Notes: generated by a model from the sequence alone, not told the origin. Positions 21,339 through 33,629 are shown, counted from the first letter of the stretch. The stretch is DNA of 64,000 bases from Schistocephalus solidus (GCA_017591395.1 WEDG01002019.1:1-64000), one strand, 5' to 3'. Program-made: numbers and translations.

Positions 21339-21872
21339 GTAAGTTAATGATTCCGAAACACTCCAGTAGGCGGTTAATAAGGATCAACTTAACCATACAG
21401 GAATAAACGCGAGTTTATGGAATGCCTAATAAATGGACTTACGATAAAAAGTTGTTTTCAGATAAAAATATGACAAAGGACTACCACCGGCTTCCAGTAG
21501 AGGATCAGCACACATGAAGAATATATCTATATTTCGAGTTCATATCGTGACCGATTATTCCTGCTTTGTGAATGTGTGGCTTTCCAATAATCTGACGTTG
21601 AACGCGCAGACTGTCTGATGCTTTTTGGCCTTGACCATGTGATTAACTCGAACCGTGTCTGTGTAGGTACGTCAAATAAGGATGTCTCCTCGCATGAAAA
21701 ACCGTTATATTTTACGGAAATTACGCTGCTACTTCTGTCTCAATAAAAGAGGAGCATTGAGTAGTTGACCCGTCTACTCCCTTTGAGTCGCCTTCAGCCG
21801 CCAAAAATCTGATCCTCTCCCAAACTACCCGTCTTTTTAGTGCGCTTGTCTCTGACCAGTTTGGTAGCAGCT

Positions 21873-22480
21873 TCCAAAGTTATACGCACCGATCAATACG
21901 CTGTTGAGGAGATCAGTGATCCAAGTCTCAAGCTTTCGCAGAACAGTAGCCTACAGGAATGAGGTTTCGAAGCTGCAGCGCGGTGGCATGTCTTTTATAC
22001 TTATGCCCAATGGAAAATATGGAAGCCCGCAAGAAGACGCGGCGGTCAAATGCATCGAGCTCTTACTGCTAACAGCGGGATAAGACGATTTTGTTTGTTT
22101 CAGATCGCTGTGCAGCAGAGATACCTCTGAGGCCGCAACTAATAGGTGTATTCGCAGGATTTCGTCAACATTTGCCGAGGATTCGGCACGTTGGTTTGGA
22201 AGGGCATGACAACTCCGACGCTGTACATCGCGGTGACTGCTGAGCCACATGGATCCGTCAGTGGATAGATTCACTGTCGCCGGAAGACAACATTTGGAAT
22301 ATAGTTGGAGAGTCTATAGCTGCAAGTTGCATTGATGTACGCACACCCATACGTGGAATGCATAAAAAACCTAGGGCGACAGTTCCGAAAGTAATGAGCA
22401 GAAGGCTCTCTTGGACAAGAGAGATCTGCTCAGATGATAACCCATGCAAATTGCCCCGCAAAGTTGGGTCGCAGTCTTGA
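21873..22480 (+). pseudogene. Unidentified coding-like remnant in three adjacent stop-free pieces
   Basis: Piece 1 (21873-22079) reads 68 codons, including FRRTVAYRNEVSKLQRGGM and PQEDAAVKCIELLLLTAG. Piece 2 follows TTTGTTTGTTTCAG (about 22088-22102) and includes SSTFAEDSARWFGRA. Piece 3 (about 22241-22480) includes WIDSLSPEDNIWNIVGESIA and then a basic stretch ending CKLPRKVGSQS. Residue composition looks like real protein and the third piece ends with a natural stop. I do not recognise the family. A decayed transposon or host pseudogene is possible. Confidence 0.35.
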
Positions 22481-23220
22481 CCTGAAATTGTTGATGAAAT
22501 ACATCTGGATTCGCAAGAAGGTATCGGTAGCCGTGCTTTCTTATATGTAGAAAAATTGTAGTGAAACAGGAAAAACGGAGGACTTTCGGAAGATTAAGCC
22601 TCAGCTGGGCCTGGAAATCGCTTGTTCAGGTCACTTTAGGACCATAAATTTGTGGCAGTTTGAGCATAAGTGAACCTTAACCGTCAAAAGCATCAGTCAA
22701 TGTCTCGGTTAGAATGAGATAACGCGTCAGAGTGTCGATCAAAGACGGCGGGCGGTACAATTATGGCAGTCGACTAAATGATCAAGCAAGCATGTGCTAA
22801 TAACATCTGATCATATCTAGGTGCATAGGTACATTTAGACATTTAAGAACATTAAAAAATCTGTTGCTACGTAGAGAAAAGGTATTTACTGCAACGATGG
22901 CAAATGCGGCTTGGTATGCTCCTTGTACAATGCTATTAGTCCTCAAGAGCTTCAGAGGCGGTTTTGACATCCATTCATCATCTACTGAAAGAAACTGGAT
23001 ACTTATGGGATTCTCCGACCTCTAGGCAGACTGGTAAATCATACAACCCCTGTCTGACGTATGCTTAAGTCAATTCAAGACGAACTTTTCCTGTATGCCA
23101 ACAGTAGCAGAGCAGTTAGACCAAACTCATACTTATGTCAACTAGTGCTAAAGGAACATGAGCTGTGTCTGCCTGGCTGGCCCTTTGCACACGTCAATGT
23201 CTGCCTTTCTAGGTAATAAC
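22481..23220. other. Nothing recognised
   Basis: AT-rich stretch between the unidentified remnant and ZF-LINE copy B. No motif, repeat or long open frame that I can support. Confidence 0.4.
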
Positions 23221-23811
23221 GGGGTGTAGGGTACTAGTTAGGGGCAGCACCACACAGCTTGCATTTGGTCGCTCCATTTGTCTCATACAGGTGGTGAATG
23301 CTCCTGTGGCCGCCTCTAACTGGTACCCAACTCTCACCTGTGGCTCCTCGAAGTTGGGTTCTTCCCAGCGGCCACACCCCGGGCAACCGTCACGACCGGC
23401 GGGCTAAACCAGGTGAGGGTCTCCGGTGTTGTGTGTGCCTCCACACCCGGTATGTCTGACTCCCGAACTTCCCATCTCTCCCCCCTCTCAAAAAGTCCTA
23501 CGGTGGGGGCGACAGCAACCCCGTAGGCGGCCCAGACTAACTCGGGTCGTTCTTCCACTAAACCAAAACCGTGACCCATAGTGGAGTTCGGCAGCCGTCT
23601 GGGATGTCCGAGCAGCCCTATTTAGGGATAGCACTGCTTGCCTCCTCGCGGAGGAAGGGGCTAGAAAAATGTGCCCTAAAAAAATGCTGGTTCTCACGTC
23701 TTCTGCAGCCGGCCGCGGCTCGCAGATCGCAAACTACGCGGTCGTAAAAATCAAACAAACAACAATACCCCCCGTCCCTCATCCCCCTCGCCATACCTCC
23801 AGGCTGCTCGG

Positions 23812-24685
23812 GTGAGTCCACTCACACTAGCAGCCTGGAATGTTCGTTCCCTTTTAGACAATCCTAGGAGCAACCGGCCGGAACGGAGGACGGCGCTAGT
23901 CGCTCGGGAACTGGCGCGCTACAAGGTGGACATTGCTGCTCTCAGCGAGACCCGATTCTCTGAGCAGGGTCAGCTGGAGGAGGTGGGGGCCAGCTACACC
24001 TTCTTCTGGAGCGGCCGGCCAAAAGCAGAGCGACGCGACGCTGGTGTTGCCTTTGCCATCCGTAACGACATCGTGGGACGTCTGCCCCTGTCTGCCGCAA
24101 GGTATCAATGATCGCCTGATGAGCCTCCGCCTGCCTCTTCGGGGAGACCAGTTCGCCACCATCATCAGCGCCTACGCTCCCCCAATGACGAGCTCTGATG
24201 CGGCGAAGGACCAATTCTACGAGGACCTGCACGCCTTGCTGGCGACTGTGCCGAAAGAGGACAAGTTAATTGTCCTTGGTGACTTCAATGCCCGCGTCGG
24301 GACGGACCACGCTGCCTGGCAGGGAGTGCTGGGTCCCCACGGTCTGGGTAGCTGCAACGCTAACGGCCTCCTTCTTCTGCGCACGTGCGGAACACCGTCT
24401 CCCTGCTGTCCAACACCTTCTTCCGCCTTCCGACGCGGGAGAAGGCCACGTGGATGCACCCTCGGTCGCGGCGCTGGCATCTGCTGGACTATGTTCTCGT
24501 CCGGAGGCGAGATCGACAGGACGTGCTGGTAACCAAGGCGATCCGCGATGCCGATGGTTGGACAGATCACCGCCTCGTTATCTCCCAGATGAGGCTCCGA
24601 CTGCAACCCCGACGAAGGCCCCAAGGTAAGAGGCCGCCATGTAAGTTAAATACTCTTTTATTAAATTTGCCTGCTCACTGTTTTT
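23812..24685 (+). pseudogene. AP-type endonuclease domain of ZF-LINE copy B
   Basis: ATG 23812 opens SPLTLAAWNVRSLLDN and runs 99 codons through [20 protein letters not shown] and [17 protein letters not shown] before a one-base shift near 24090. The next frame carries [36 protein letters not shown] and [12 protein letters not shown]. After another shift near 24380 comes [23 protein letters not shown] coding and [15 protein letters not shown]. All catalytic motifs (SET, GDFN, TDH) are present, so damage is limited to indels. Confidence 0.88.
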
Positions 24686-24748
24686 GATTTCAGCAACCAA
24701 TTAACCGAGAAACTGGAGGACCTGCATGCTCCAGATGATAACGATACC

Positions 24749-26870
24749 GTGGAGACACGATGGTGTCAACTGCGAAATGTCATACAGTCCACCGCCCTCG
24801 ATGTACTCGGACGCGCACACCGTCGACACCAGGACTGGTTTGACGACAATGACGCCGACATCAGCAACTTACTCGCGGAGAAGAATAGACTACACAAAGC
24901 CTACATGGACCTTCGGACTGACGCCACCAAAGCAGCCTTTTTCAGATGCCGGCGCCTTGTACAACAACGGCTGCGGGAGATGCAGGATGCCTGGATGATC
25001 CGAAAGGCTGAGGAAATCAAGGGGTATGCGGACCGCAATGAAATGAAAAACTTTTTCAAAGCTATCAAGGCCATCTACGGCCCGTGTATCAAGGGGTCCG
25101 CACCGCTGCTCAGCTCTGATGGGACAACACTGCTGACAGAAAAATCGCAAATTCTGAAGCGCTGGGCCGAGCACTTCAGAAGTGTCCTTAACTGCTCATC
25201 AGCCATCTCCGATGCTGCCATTGACCGGCTCCCTCAAGTGGACACGAACAATGACCTGGATCTGCCGCCTTCCCTACCAGAAACCATCCGGGCCGTGCAG
25301 CAGATTTCCAGCGGTAAAGCACCGGGATCCGACGCAATCCCACCGGAAGTCTACAAGCACGGTGGGCCCCGGCTGATGGCAGAACTCACAACACTCTTCC
25401 AGGAGATGTGGCGCCAAGGACAAGTTCCTCAGGATTTCAAAGACGCGACCATCGTCCATCTCTACAAACGGAAGGGGAACCGGCAACTCTGTGATAATCA
25501 CACAGAGGCACCTCGTTGCTCAACATCGCCGGGAAGATCTTCGCCCGTATCCTTCTCAATCGTCTTAACGATCATCTAGAGCAGGGCCTGCTCCCCGAAA
25601 GCCAATGTGGCTTCCGCCGACACCGCGGGACAACCGATATGATCTTCGCCGCCCGCCAGCTACAAGAGAAGTGTCAGGAGATGCGAACTCACCTTTACAC
25701 TACCTTCGTGGATCTAACGAAAGCCTTTGACACGGTGAATCGTGACGGACTGTGGAAAGTCATGCAGAAATTTGGTTGTCCTGAGCGGTTCACGCACATG
25801 GTGCGTCAGCTTCATGACGGGATGACGGCGCGCGTCACTGACAACGGGACGGTATCCGAAGCATTCGCAGTGACCAACGGAGTAAAGCAGGGCTGCGTAC
25901 TGGCCCCCATCCTCTTCAGTCTCATGTTCTCGGCTATGCTGATGGACGCCTACCGTGATGAGCAGCCTGGTATTCGCATCGCCTACAGAACTGACGGGCG
26001 CCTTCTCAACAGTCGGCGTATGCAGGCTCCAACGCGCGTGTCTACGACTACAGTCCATGACTTGCTCTTCGCGGACGACTGCGCCCTTAACACCGTGACG
26101 GAGGAGGACATGCAAAGGAGCATGGACCTCTTTCGCCGAAGGCTGCGCCGATTTTTGGATTAACAATCAGTACAGCCAAAACGGTTGTCATGCACCAGCC
26201 GCCACCCAGCGCGGAATACAATGCTCCTCGAATCAATGTCAACGGTGCTCAACTCAAAAACGTGGAGACCTTCGCTTATCTAGGGAAGCACGATTTCGCG
26301 CAACACGAGAATCGATGACGAGGTTGCCCAACGGATTTCCAAAGCTAGTCAGGCCTTCGGCCAGGTGCAGGCCTCCGTGTGGAATCGCCACGGTATTCAC
26401 CTGAACACCAAACTGAAGATGTACAAGGCCGTCGTCTTGTCGACACTCCTTTACGGAGCGGAAACCTGGACCGTCTACTCGAACCAAGCCAGGAAGCTGA
26501 ATCACTTTCATCTCAGCTGCCTCCGCAGAATACTGAAGCTGAGATGGCAAGACAGGATACCGGACACGGAAGTCCTGGAGCGGACCGGAATCCTCAGCAT
26601 CCATGCCATGCTGAGGCAAGTGCAGCTGCGATGGAGCGGCCACTTGGTAAGAATGGACGACGAGCGACTACCCAAACGACTTTTCACGGAGATGTCGCTA
26701 CGGGTTCTCGTCGGCAGGGGGGTCAAAAACGACGCTACAAGGACACTTTGAAGAAATCGCTGAAGCAACTGCAAATCAACTCGGCGACCTGGGAAGACCT
26801 CGCCCAGGATAGACCGGCATGGAGAAGATCAGTGAAGACTGGTTCAGCAATCTACGAGGCCAACCGGATC
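24749..26870 (+). pseudogene. Reverse transcriptase region of ZF-LINE copy B
   Basis: A 276-codon frame (24749-25579) holds the linker and the first RT motifs (ISSGKAPGSDAIPPEVYKHG, QVPQDFKDATIVHLYKRKGN). A shift near 25500 moves to a 215-codon frame (25516-26163) with motif A FVDLTKAFDTVNRDGLWKV, motif B VTNGVKQGCVLAPILFSL and motif C LLFADDCALNTVTEEDM. A later frame (26365-26751) holds [19 protein letters not shown] and [20 protein letters not shown]. The catalytic FADD is intact. Confidence 0.9.
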
Positions 26871-26879
26871 GCCGCCGCC

Positions 26880-27775
26880 AAGGCCAAAAAGAGCGGCACG
26901 AAAGTCACCAGCGCCCCGCACCAACACCGCCAATGCCCAGGCCCCTGCCAACATGCCCGCGCTGTCAACGCATCTTCCGCGCGCGAATCGGCCTGGTCGG
27001 ACATCTTCGGACGCAATGCACCAACAATCCCACAATTCCAATTTCACGTCAAATTCTGCCAACCCTCATTCTGACTCCCCACCCTCACCCTGACATCAAT
27101 TCCATTACTCCCACCATCATAGAGACCACATCCATCTACTCATCGCCTGTTACCCCCCACCACCGCAACCACCATTGCCTTCGCCTTCACTACTACCACT
27201 CACAACCACCATCAGCGATGGGGAATCTCTCCTAAGCTGTACTCAATGCGACCGCACATTCACCTCACGCATCGGCCTGGTCGGTCACTTGCGAATACAT
27301 CGTACAGAGACCGGTGAGCCAGTGCCTGGAACACCATCACACAGCAGAGATCGTCGCCTCCACTGCCCCTCACTGTACTCGCGCATTCACTCATCGCATG
27401 GGCCTATTCCGGTCACATGCGCATCCATGACAGCGGAATTCACCACAATGCCGACAACACCGATACACCATTCACACCCTCCGCTCCTGCCATTCTTAGC
27501 GCCCCTGCCACCCCCACTACCATGAATGACATCGCCCCCAGCCTCTACCGATTTCTCCTGCCCACACTGCGCCCGCAACTTCAACTCACGTATCGGCTGG
27601 CCGGTCACCTGCGAATCCATCGCACGGAGGCTGGTGAACCAGTGCCTGGGGCTCCGACATATAGTCGACGCGCCCGCCTTCACTGACTTCCTTGCTCCCG
27701 CACATTTACACACCGCATGGGCCTCTTTAGGACACATGCACCCTTCACGACAACCTCCGGTAAACCACCGGAGGC
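26880..27775 (+). pseudogene. C-terminal zinc-finger region of ZF-LINE copy B
   Basis: It begins with a CPRCQRIFRARIGLVGHLRT finger (CCHC spacing) near 26955, then a Ser/Thr/Pro linker. CTQCDRTFTSRIGLVGHLRI (near 27240) follows, then an HCPSLYSRIHSSHG-like degraded finger, and CPHCARNFNSRIGW (near 27550), in which the finger is shifted. Linkers carry TETGEPVPGTP-type repeats. Comparison with copy C indicates five fingers in the ancestral protein. Confidence 0.8.
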
Positions 27776-27850
27776 TAAGCTGCATCAGCACACACTACCT
27801 ACACCAATACATCGACTACACCCTCACAATCACCATTTACCAGAGTATAT

Positions 27851-28650
27851 CACGGTTTTCCTAGAAACCGTGGCTGGGAAGTCTGCCAATCTGACGCTTC
27901 CACCAGACCACGCCGTCGGCTCAGTGTATGTGCTGTGTGTGTCGAGTAGCCGACCAGTGGACTGGGAGTCAGACGGCGATGGCTGCCCATATCCCCCTGA
28001 GTTTGTGAATCCTGGTGTGTGCGTTATGAGGCCAGGTCGTGCTGTGGCGCGCGAAGACGGGTACGCCGATCCGTCAGTTAATGCGCCCACTCCCACATCA
28101 GGCAACTGACCGGCTCGGACAGTAGTCTGACTGTGGGGTGGGGAGAGAGTGAGGTCGACAGCTCAGTGCATATTCCTCACTATAAACAATCTGACGCGCT
28201 TGAAACTATCACGGTGCGCTAAAAAGCCGTGGCTTGGAAGGTTGCCAACTGACGGGATAACTCGGACCGCGTGGCCAGCCCAATGTGTGTTTTTGTGTGG
28301 AGTGGCTGACTGGCGGACTGAGAGTCAGGTTGCAATGGCTCCTTCTTAATGTGGCCTTTATGGCACTCCCACACCGTGGGATCCGAGCCAGGTGTGGTGG
28401 CACGCCCAGGGCGGCTCCGGCCGCGCCAGCCACCTGCGCCCTCTCCCATCTCCGGTCTTCTTTGACTCTGTCTTGACACCGGGCTCAGGTGGGGGAGGAG
28501 GAGAGGTACGGTAGCTGCAGCGCAAGGCTACTATCACTTAAAAACTAATTCACGCGCAAGTCACCGTCCCCTGCACCACCTGGTGTGGAGCATACGGTGG
28601 ACCTCGTCGAAATCGACGGTCGAACTGTCAGGTAATAACTCTGGTTCACG
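27851..28650 (+). repeat. ZF-LINE copy B tail: two hairpin-headed monomers
   Basis: Monomer 1 opens with CACGGTTTTCCTAGAAACCGTG (27851-27872); monomer 2 opens with CACGGTGCGCTAAAAAGCCGTG (28210-28231). They share a GGAAG-TTGCCAA-CTGACG segment, an AGCCGACCAGTGGACTGGGAGTCAG / GGCTGACTGGCGGACTGAGAGTCAG segment, a GCGCCC-CTCCCA segment and a G-rich GGTGGGGAGAGAG / GGTGGGGGAGGAGGAG end. Monomer 1 is about 360 bp and monomer 2 about 430 bp. Confidence 0.75.
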
Positions 28651-30520
28651 TCTGTGCGATCGTTGTCTGAGGCTAGCTTGGTTCACCCAATCAAAAGTGG
28701 GTTCGCTGTTCGAGCAACTTTTGCTGCTCGCGTTATGCCCTGCGCGTGTACGAGGCACAATAAGCACGCGCGGCCGAACCAACAGTTGTCTACCTTCCTC
28801 TCGAGTTAATTGTATAACGGTGATTAATGTGGTCCGACAGGGAGATGCATTGTGCTAGGCCAACCATGGTTCCCGTTCTGAAGATCAGACATTTTCCTGG
28901 CAATTTCGTTCCTGTCGGTCAATGGAACTCCAGCGTCGCATCGTTTATCGAAGTTGTGAGTTCGACAACACGAAGGTTTACCAAATCAGAAATCAGTGAA
29001 GACGGATTAGGTAGGACACGATTTTTCTGAGGCAACGAGCTAACAAGGGGCTCTGAAAACTGTTGCTGTTAGTTGTCTCTTCAGGCCACTTGTAGTTGTG
29101 TGCATTCGCTGTTGAGACTACTTGACCCCAGGGCGTAATTTGTCACCTGCACCCCATAAGTGAAATGACGCACGCTGATTGGTTTCGAGCAATTGCGAGG
29201 CTGGTCCTAAGCCTTGGGTTGTCCCAGCAGGAACGTAAAACGGACGGAATGAGTCAGCGTTGGCGCCGGCCATCACATGAGCTGATGGCCTCGACCAAGA
29301 GTGGCAAACTAAGCGGCGCGCATGGGAACGGACTGCCACATGTTCTCCTTGATAGTAAAGAAAAGTACATAAATTCCCCCAAATGCTTTTAGCCGTCCTG
29401 GTTCGTGTAAGCAGGGTCTCACCTAGAGCGACTTTGTCCATCTTGTCCATCTCGAGATGAGAGGGTATCCCTCATCTCTGATCAGATGGGAACGAGTATT
29501 GTCCATATTTCGTACGTTTCAACATCAGTTGCAGCCACCAAAAGTCACAGTTGAATGACCGGTTGTGGTGTAAATTAAGGTTTATGATAACTTTTCCGCC
29601 CCTTCAACTCAGTTCAGACCTGTTGTTGTTTTACTGGTGCCGACCCGCGTGTGAGCGACTTCTGTAAGGAATCCATCTTATTTGAAACATAAATATCAAC
29701 CTATGACATGATAAGGATTGTAGCCGCGGTTGCCATTGTCAACTAATGCGCGTCTCGATTTCGGTCGCCAACATCGGTTTATATACAAGCCTCTTCTCAT
29801 GTGCCAGCTCTCGTCCGACAGGCGGTCCTCCCAACTGACAGTGTTTTCATCGCTCATCATCGGGTTTGAGTTCCGCTCGCATAAACCGGTCGACGCGGCA
29901 GGACGAGTCATCCAATGGCGGATGCTCACGCATAAGTTAATCGATAAATTGATTTTTAAAGTCTGATACGCTCTCGTGAGGTCAAAGCGCACGCCGGAAG
30001 CACATTCCAATTGATCAAAGCACTGTCTAGTGGCTTCCACGCTGGATTTGTGGGCTACTGCTAGACTAGCCCATACAAACTACACTAGACTTCTAACTTT
30101 TCATGGAGCTTATCTCTCTCTAACTGTCACATGTAACTTTCCGCCTTTGCTACGATTCTACTTTCTAGTAACTACGACAAAATTACTAATTATGGCTTCA
30201 GCCTGTTGTTTATTATGGTTATGCCCAAATAATCATAGAGAAAGGCCGTTATTTTTTAAATCATCTTCTTTCTCGTTTACATAATCCTGATCTACAGTTA
30301 TCCTCACTATCGAACTACTTATCCTAATAGGGAGTACCTTGGGAAAACAGTATCCCATAGCAGCAACTTGAGCTTTGCCATTTCAGCTGCCAGAGAGGGA
30401 TTTGGGGACTCCGTTAAAAAGAGGTTCACATGGCGGCTGCTCGGTGGCATAACGTATATCGGAGCTCTTGGTAGCTTGTAGCAGTTCACTCCCGCAATTA
30501 ATGCCACTACTTCTGGCCCA
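28651..30520. other. Intergenic stretch with one unassigned open frame
   Basis: Mostly unrecognised. A 114-codon frame on the - strand (29696-30040) reads like protein (FDLTRAYQTLKINLSINLC, WRPKSRRALVDNGNRGYNP) and may belong to an unassigned repeat. A region near 29180-29400 has an ATTGG box and ACATAAATT, but no gene follows that I can support. Confidence 0.3.
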
Positions 30521-30529
30521 GGATGCCTT

Positions 30530-30900
30530 CGCCTGCCAAGCCTTGCCCACACGGACGTGACAACCTCTGCCCATGCGCGTGATTAGATCGCAAGCTTGCG
30601 ACGCCTCGACAGCGATCGATATTTCTCTCTTCATCGCCCACACTTCGGGTGACTTGATCCTAGGCGTGCGATGCCGTTATGAACATCGATATTTCTCTCT
30701 TCATGGATTGGTTGCAGCCGTCCACACTCCGCAGCCGGGCGAACATTAATAACGTCGGACGCGGCTGGCAGTGGAACTAGCCTGAAAAAATCGCTTGCAG
30801 CAACTACTTGCGGAGCTCTTGTACGCTCTTCTACTCAGTATAGCTTGTCTTACCTACGCCGTCTTCCCTGGCTTCTGATTTGGGAAACCTTCGTGTAGTC
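30530..30900 (+). repeat. Gypsy LTR-like repeat, left copy
   Basis: Matches 43838-44150 over most of its length: TTCGCC-GCCAA-CCTTGC, a GTGACTAGAT-like block, a GCGATCGATATTTC-CTCTTCAT block, TTGG-TGCAGCCG, GGCAAC-CTTG and a terminal CTTCTGATTTGGG. A second GAACATCGATATTTCTCTCT block lies near 30677-30696, so a local duplication has occurred. An ATTAATAA-like polyadenylation context is visible near 30748. Confidence 0.6.
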
Positions 30901-31264
30901 GACCTTACAACTTTGAAAAGCTATTTCCATACTGATGGATTTGCAGTCAACAAACACATCGATAGACTTTGCGGATAAGTAAATACCAGCCCTTTTCCCT
31001 GACGGCGCGTGGATCCACTAAGTTGTGTTCTGGTGATCGGTCACGTTGAGGTTACTGTCCATGATCGGTGGGCTGGTCCAGCCAGCTGGTCTGGTGTTTA
31101 CATTCTAAAACCTGGTATATCCTTTTGCAAGCTTATCCATCCCGTAGGCAGAGCGGTCAAGTTCGGATCATTCCCTTGCACTATGAAGGTTCGTACCCGT
31201 AGAGCGGAGCGGGGGTAACAGACGTCCAGAATTATATACACAACTTTTTTTATATTTCCGTGTG

Positions 31265-31790
31265 CACGCCTGGACCCGTCTTGCCGGAATTTGAAGTGAC
31301 AAACGGAGTGAAAACTGATTGTGTGCTCGCTTAAATACTTCCCAGTCTCAGGTTCTTTGCCGTGCTGCTGAACACGTGCCGTGAGAATTAGCCGGAAATC
31401 AACGTCACCTGCCTAACTGACGGAGGCATGCAGACGTCTGAATGAGGAGGAGGAGGAGGAGGGGGGTGACAGTACCCACAACCTCTATTTCATGCATGAC
31501 TGCACGCTAAAAACTACGACGAATGTGGATATTTAATTAAATGTGGATATCTTTGCCTCCGGCTCCTCAAACTTCTGATCGATCATCAAAACTGAGGACA
31601 CAATGGGCATGTACCTACCAACACCAATTGATGCGAACGCTGAATCAGTATCAAGGGTTCACGCCTCAAGTCAGTTGACAAGTTTGTATATCTGAAGCGC
31701 GAAAGCATGAAAGGCATCTACTACCATGCAGTCTTGAAGCCCGGATGTCGGTCAGGTGTTCGGCTTAAAATACAGTCTAGCAACCCTTCT
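31265..31790 (+). mobile_element. ZF-LINE-related RT fragment inside the gypsy region (copy G)
   Basis: Read on + with stops: FEVTNGVKTDCVLA, then PEINVTCLTDGGMQTSE, a (GGA)n run at 31444-31464, an HDCTLKTT segment equivalent to ADDCALNTV, and KTEDTMGMYLPTPIDANAES, equivalent to KTVVMHQPPPSAEYNAPR. The EINV wording is shared with copy F (43.1 kb), so both belong to a sister subfamily of ZF-LINE. Confidence 0.65.
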
Positions 31791-31959
31791 TGAAAAGATT
31801 CCTTTCAATAAAATTTCTCATTTTTCAATGTTAATTATCTTACCTCTACTAATCATTATTTTTTGCCTAAAAGATCTTATGAACACTGGCATCTGTCGTC
31901 TTTGACCCGCACCACGTTACCCGTGATGGATGGCAATCAGTACGAATTATTAATCATTA

Positions 31960-32300
31960 TCTTAGTAAAGCCTTCGACAAGGTTTCGCGTAAGGATCTTG
32001 CAGTAAAATGGACAGTCCTTGGTATCCGGTGTCTTCTAATCGAGTTCAATAAGTCCTGCTTGGCTCGTTGCATGGTTCTGGGTCCGTTAATCTCCCCTTC
32101 ATCAACAATCAACCATTTACAGCTGTTAATTTATGTCGATGATCTTAAGTGCGTTTATTCATTTCTGGGGACAACGCAGATTTTTTCCTCGGAAAATTAT
32201 GTAAGAGCCATTTTGTTCTATCGAAGTGGAATTCGAATGGCAGAGGGAAGTTTCCCTAGCCAAGCAGTTTTATATGTTCCGTCCACATTAAACTCCCCGG
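31960..32300 (+). mobile_element. Degenerate CR1/Jockey-type RT fragment
   Basis: YLSKAFDKVSRKDLAVKWTV (about 31962) corresponds to RT motif A. LGPLISPSSTINHLQLLIYV followed by DDLKCVYSF (from about 32081) corresponds to motifs B and C with a YVDD-type active site. The spacing between motifs is far too short, so the middle is deleted. A 90-codon frame (32060-32332) covers the second part. Confidence 0.55.
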
Positions 32301-33629
32301 CCTCACAACCTTTTGAAAGCATCCACTTTTAGAATGTTCCACCGACAGTAGCCTAGCTATTAATTATACGAGAATCCAAAATGATTAATTCATACTTTCT
32401 ATAAAGGCTGAACTTATATGTGCTTCTATATGGCACAATTTCTTCCTTACGGAAATACACCTTAAATTTCACCACATGCCTGGCCTTCCCGCTCCAGAAT
32501 ACTGTTTTCCCTTCCTCGACTTAATGAAGGCCTCCGGTAGAGGTTAAAACAAAAGCTTGAAAATTTTTTCCCTAAAACTTTTCTCCTTTGCGGAATCGAG
32601 TTTTCTTTGTGCTGAAAAATACTGATTGGTGAACTTTAATGGCTCGACAGCCAGTTTTTTTAACTTTTTGTCTACTAATTCTAGTTGAAATATTCCCCCC
32701 ACTGGTGTCCTCATATCGAGTGAATCGGCCTGAGGACACATGTGGTCACTCTACTGCTTCTTTCCCACTTAACACTGGGTCATCATCCAGCTTATCACTC
32801 TTCAAAATAAAACTACGTAAGCAACTTAGCTCCGACTGTATAAAGTCTTTATTGTCAGCTTCCATCCCAAGCATTTACTTTAGAACATTGAAAAGGATTG
32901 ACCTGGAACATCCGAGTTGCGCTTACATGTCGCAATAATTCGTCTGAAAGCTGTAAATCAAGTTACAGTTGCTGAATCCACCGAGGGTATCCTATGCAAA
33001 ATGTTAATGGCAGCTCTTAATAAAGACTCTTCGTTGCATCACTAACTGAAGTGATTCCACCTGTGGAGAGCTCTCCGGGTTCGCCTCCGTGCTGTTTGTT
33101 TTTTTTTACAGACAGCGAAATACTGTAACTATCGCAACCATATCCTGTCTATTCAGTTAGCTTCATCTCTAGTGCAGTATTTTCGTCCTTAACCGGAAAC
33201 GTGTTGACTACGCACATACTCTCCTCAGGAGGCTGGCTCAGTCTAACTCACACTCACTAACCACATTCGTTTTATGCTTTTTTGGATTACTTGATTTTGG
33301 CTACTCCTAGGCGCACATGACTTATTTCGGTGGGCCCAAATTCGCCTATCCCACTTCGAAAACGCTGGTAGTCGTGCATTCAATTTAACCGGCACCATGA
33401 TTCAAAGCGTTGCCTGCCTGTTGCACATAGTTTTCCTCGCCTGGTTTTGTGAATGTTTTCCTTCGAACTGAGATATCCCTCACGGGCGCCCAACAAGTCA
33501 ATTATTATTTGCAGAGAAAGAGCACCACCAAAGACAAGGGAGACTGGGATGACCACTCCTCACTTGCTACTCGGCGTCAGCTGGCCATAACCAACCCTAG
33601 CTCCATATGACTTCGGCATCGAACCAGGT

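Larger units (their letters stand above)
23221..28650 (+). mobile_element. ZF-LINE copy B, 5'-complete, the best preserved copy
   Basis: It is about 5.4 kb, starting with GGGGTGTAGGGTACTAG and ending after GACGGTCGAACTGTCA (about 28635). Order: 5'UTR with the 10-bp inverted repeat (23608-23617 / 23802-23811), endonuclease, RT, zinc-finger region and two-monomer tail. A handful of small indels interrupt an otherwise continuous polyprotein. One is an extra T in the run after CTCACTG near 24682, where copy A has four T. This makes it one of the youngest insertions in the window. Confidence 0.92.

Noticed and set aside
29118..29450. 110-codon - frame as a host gene
   Set aside because: No motif, no splice context; it overlaps promoter-like sequence that I cannot tie to any gene.
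31444..31464. (GGA)n run as a regulatory element
   Set aside because: A short simple repeat inside a degenerate LINE fragment; no evidence of function.
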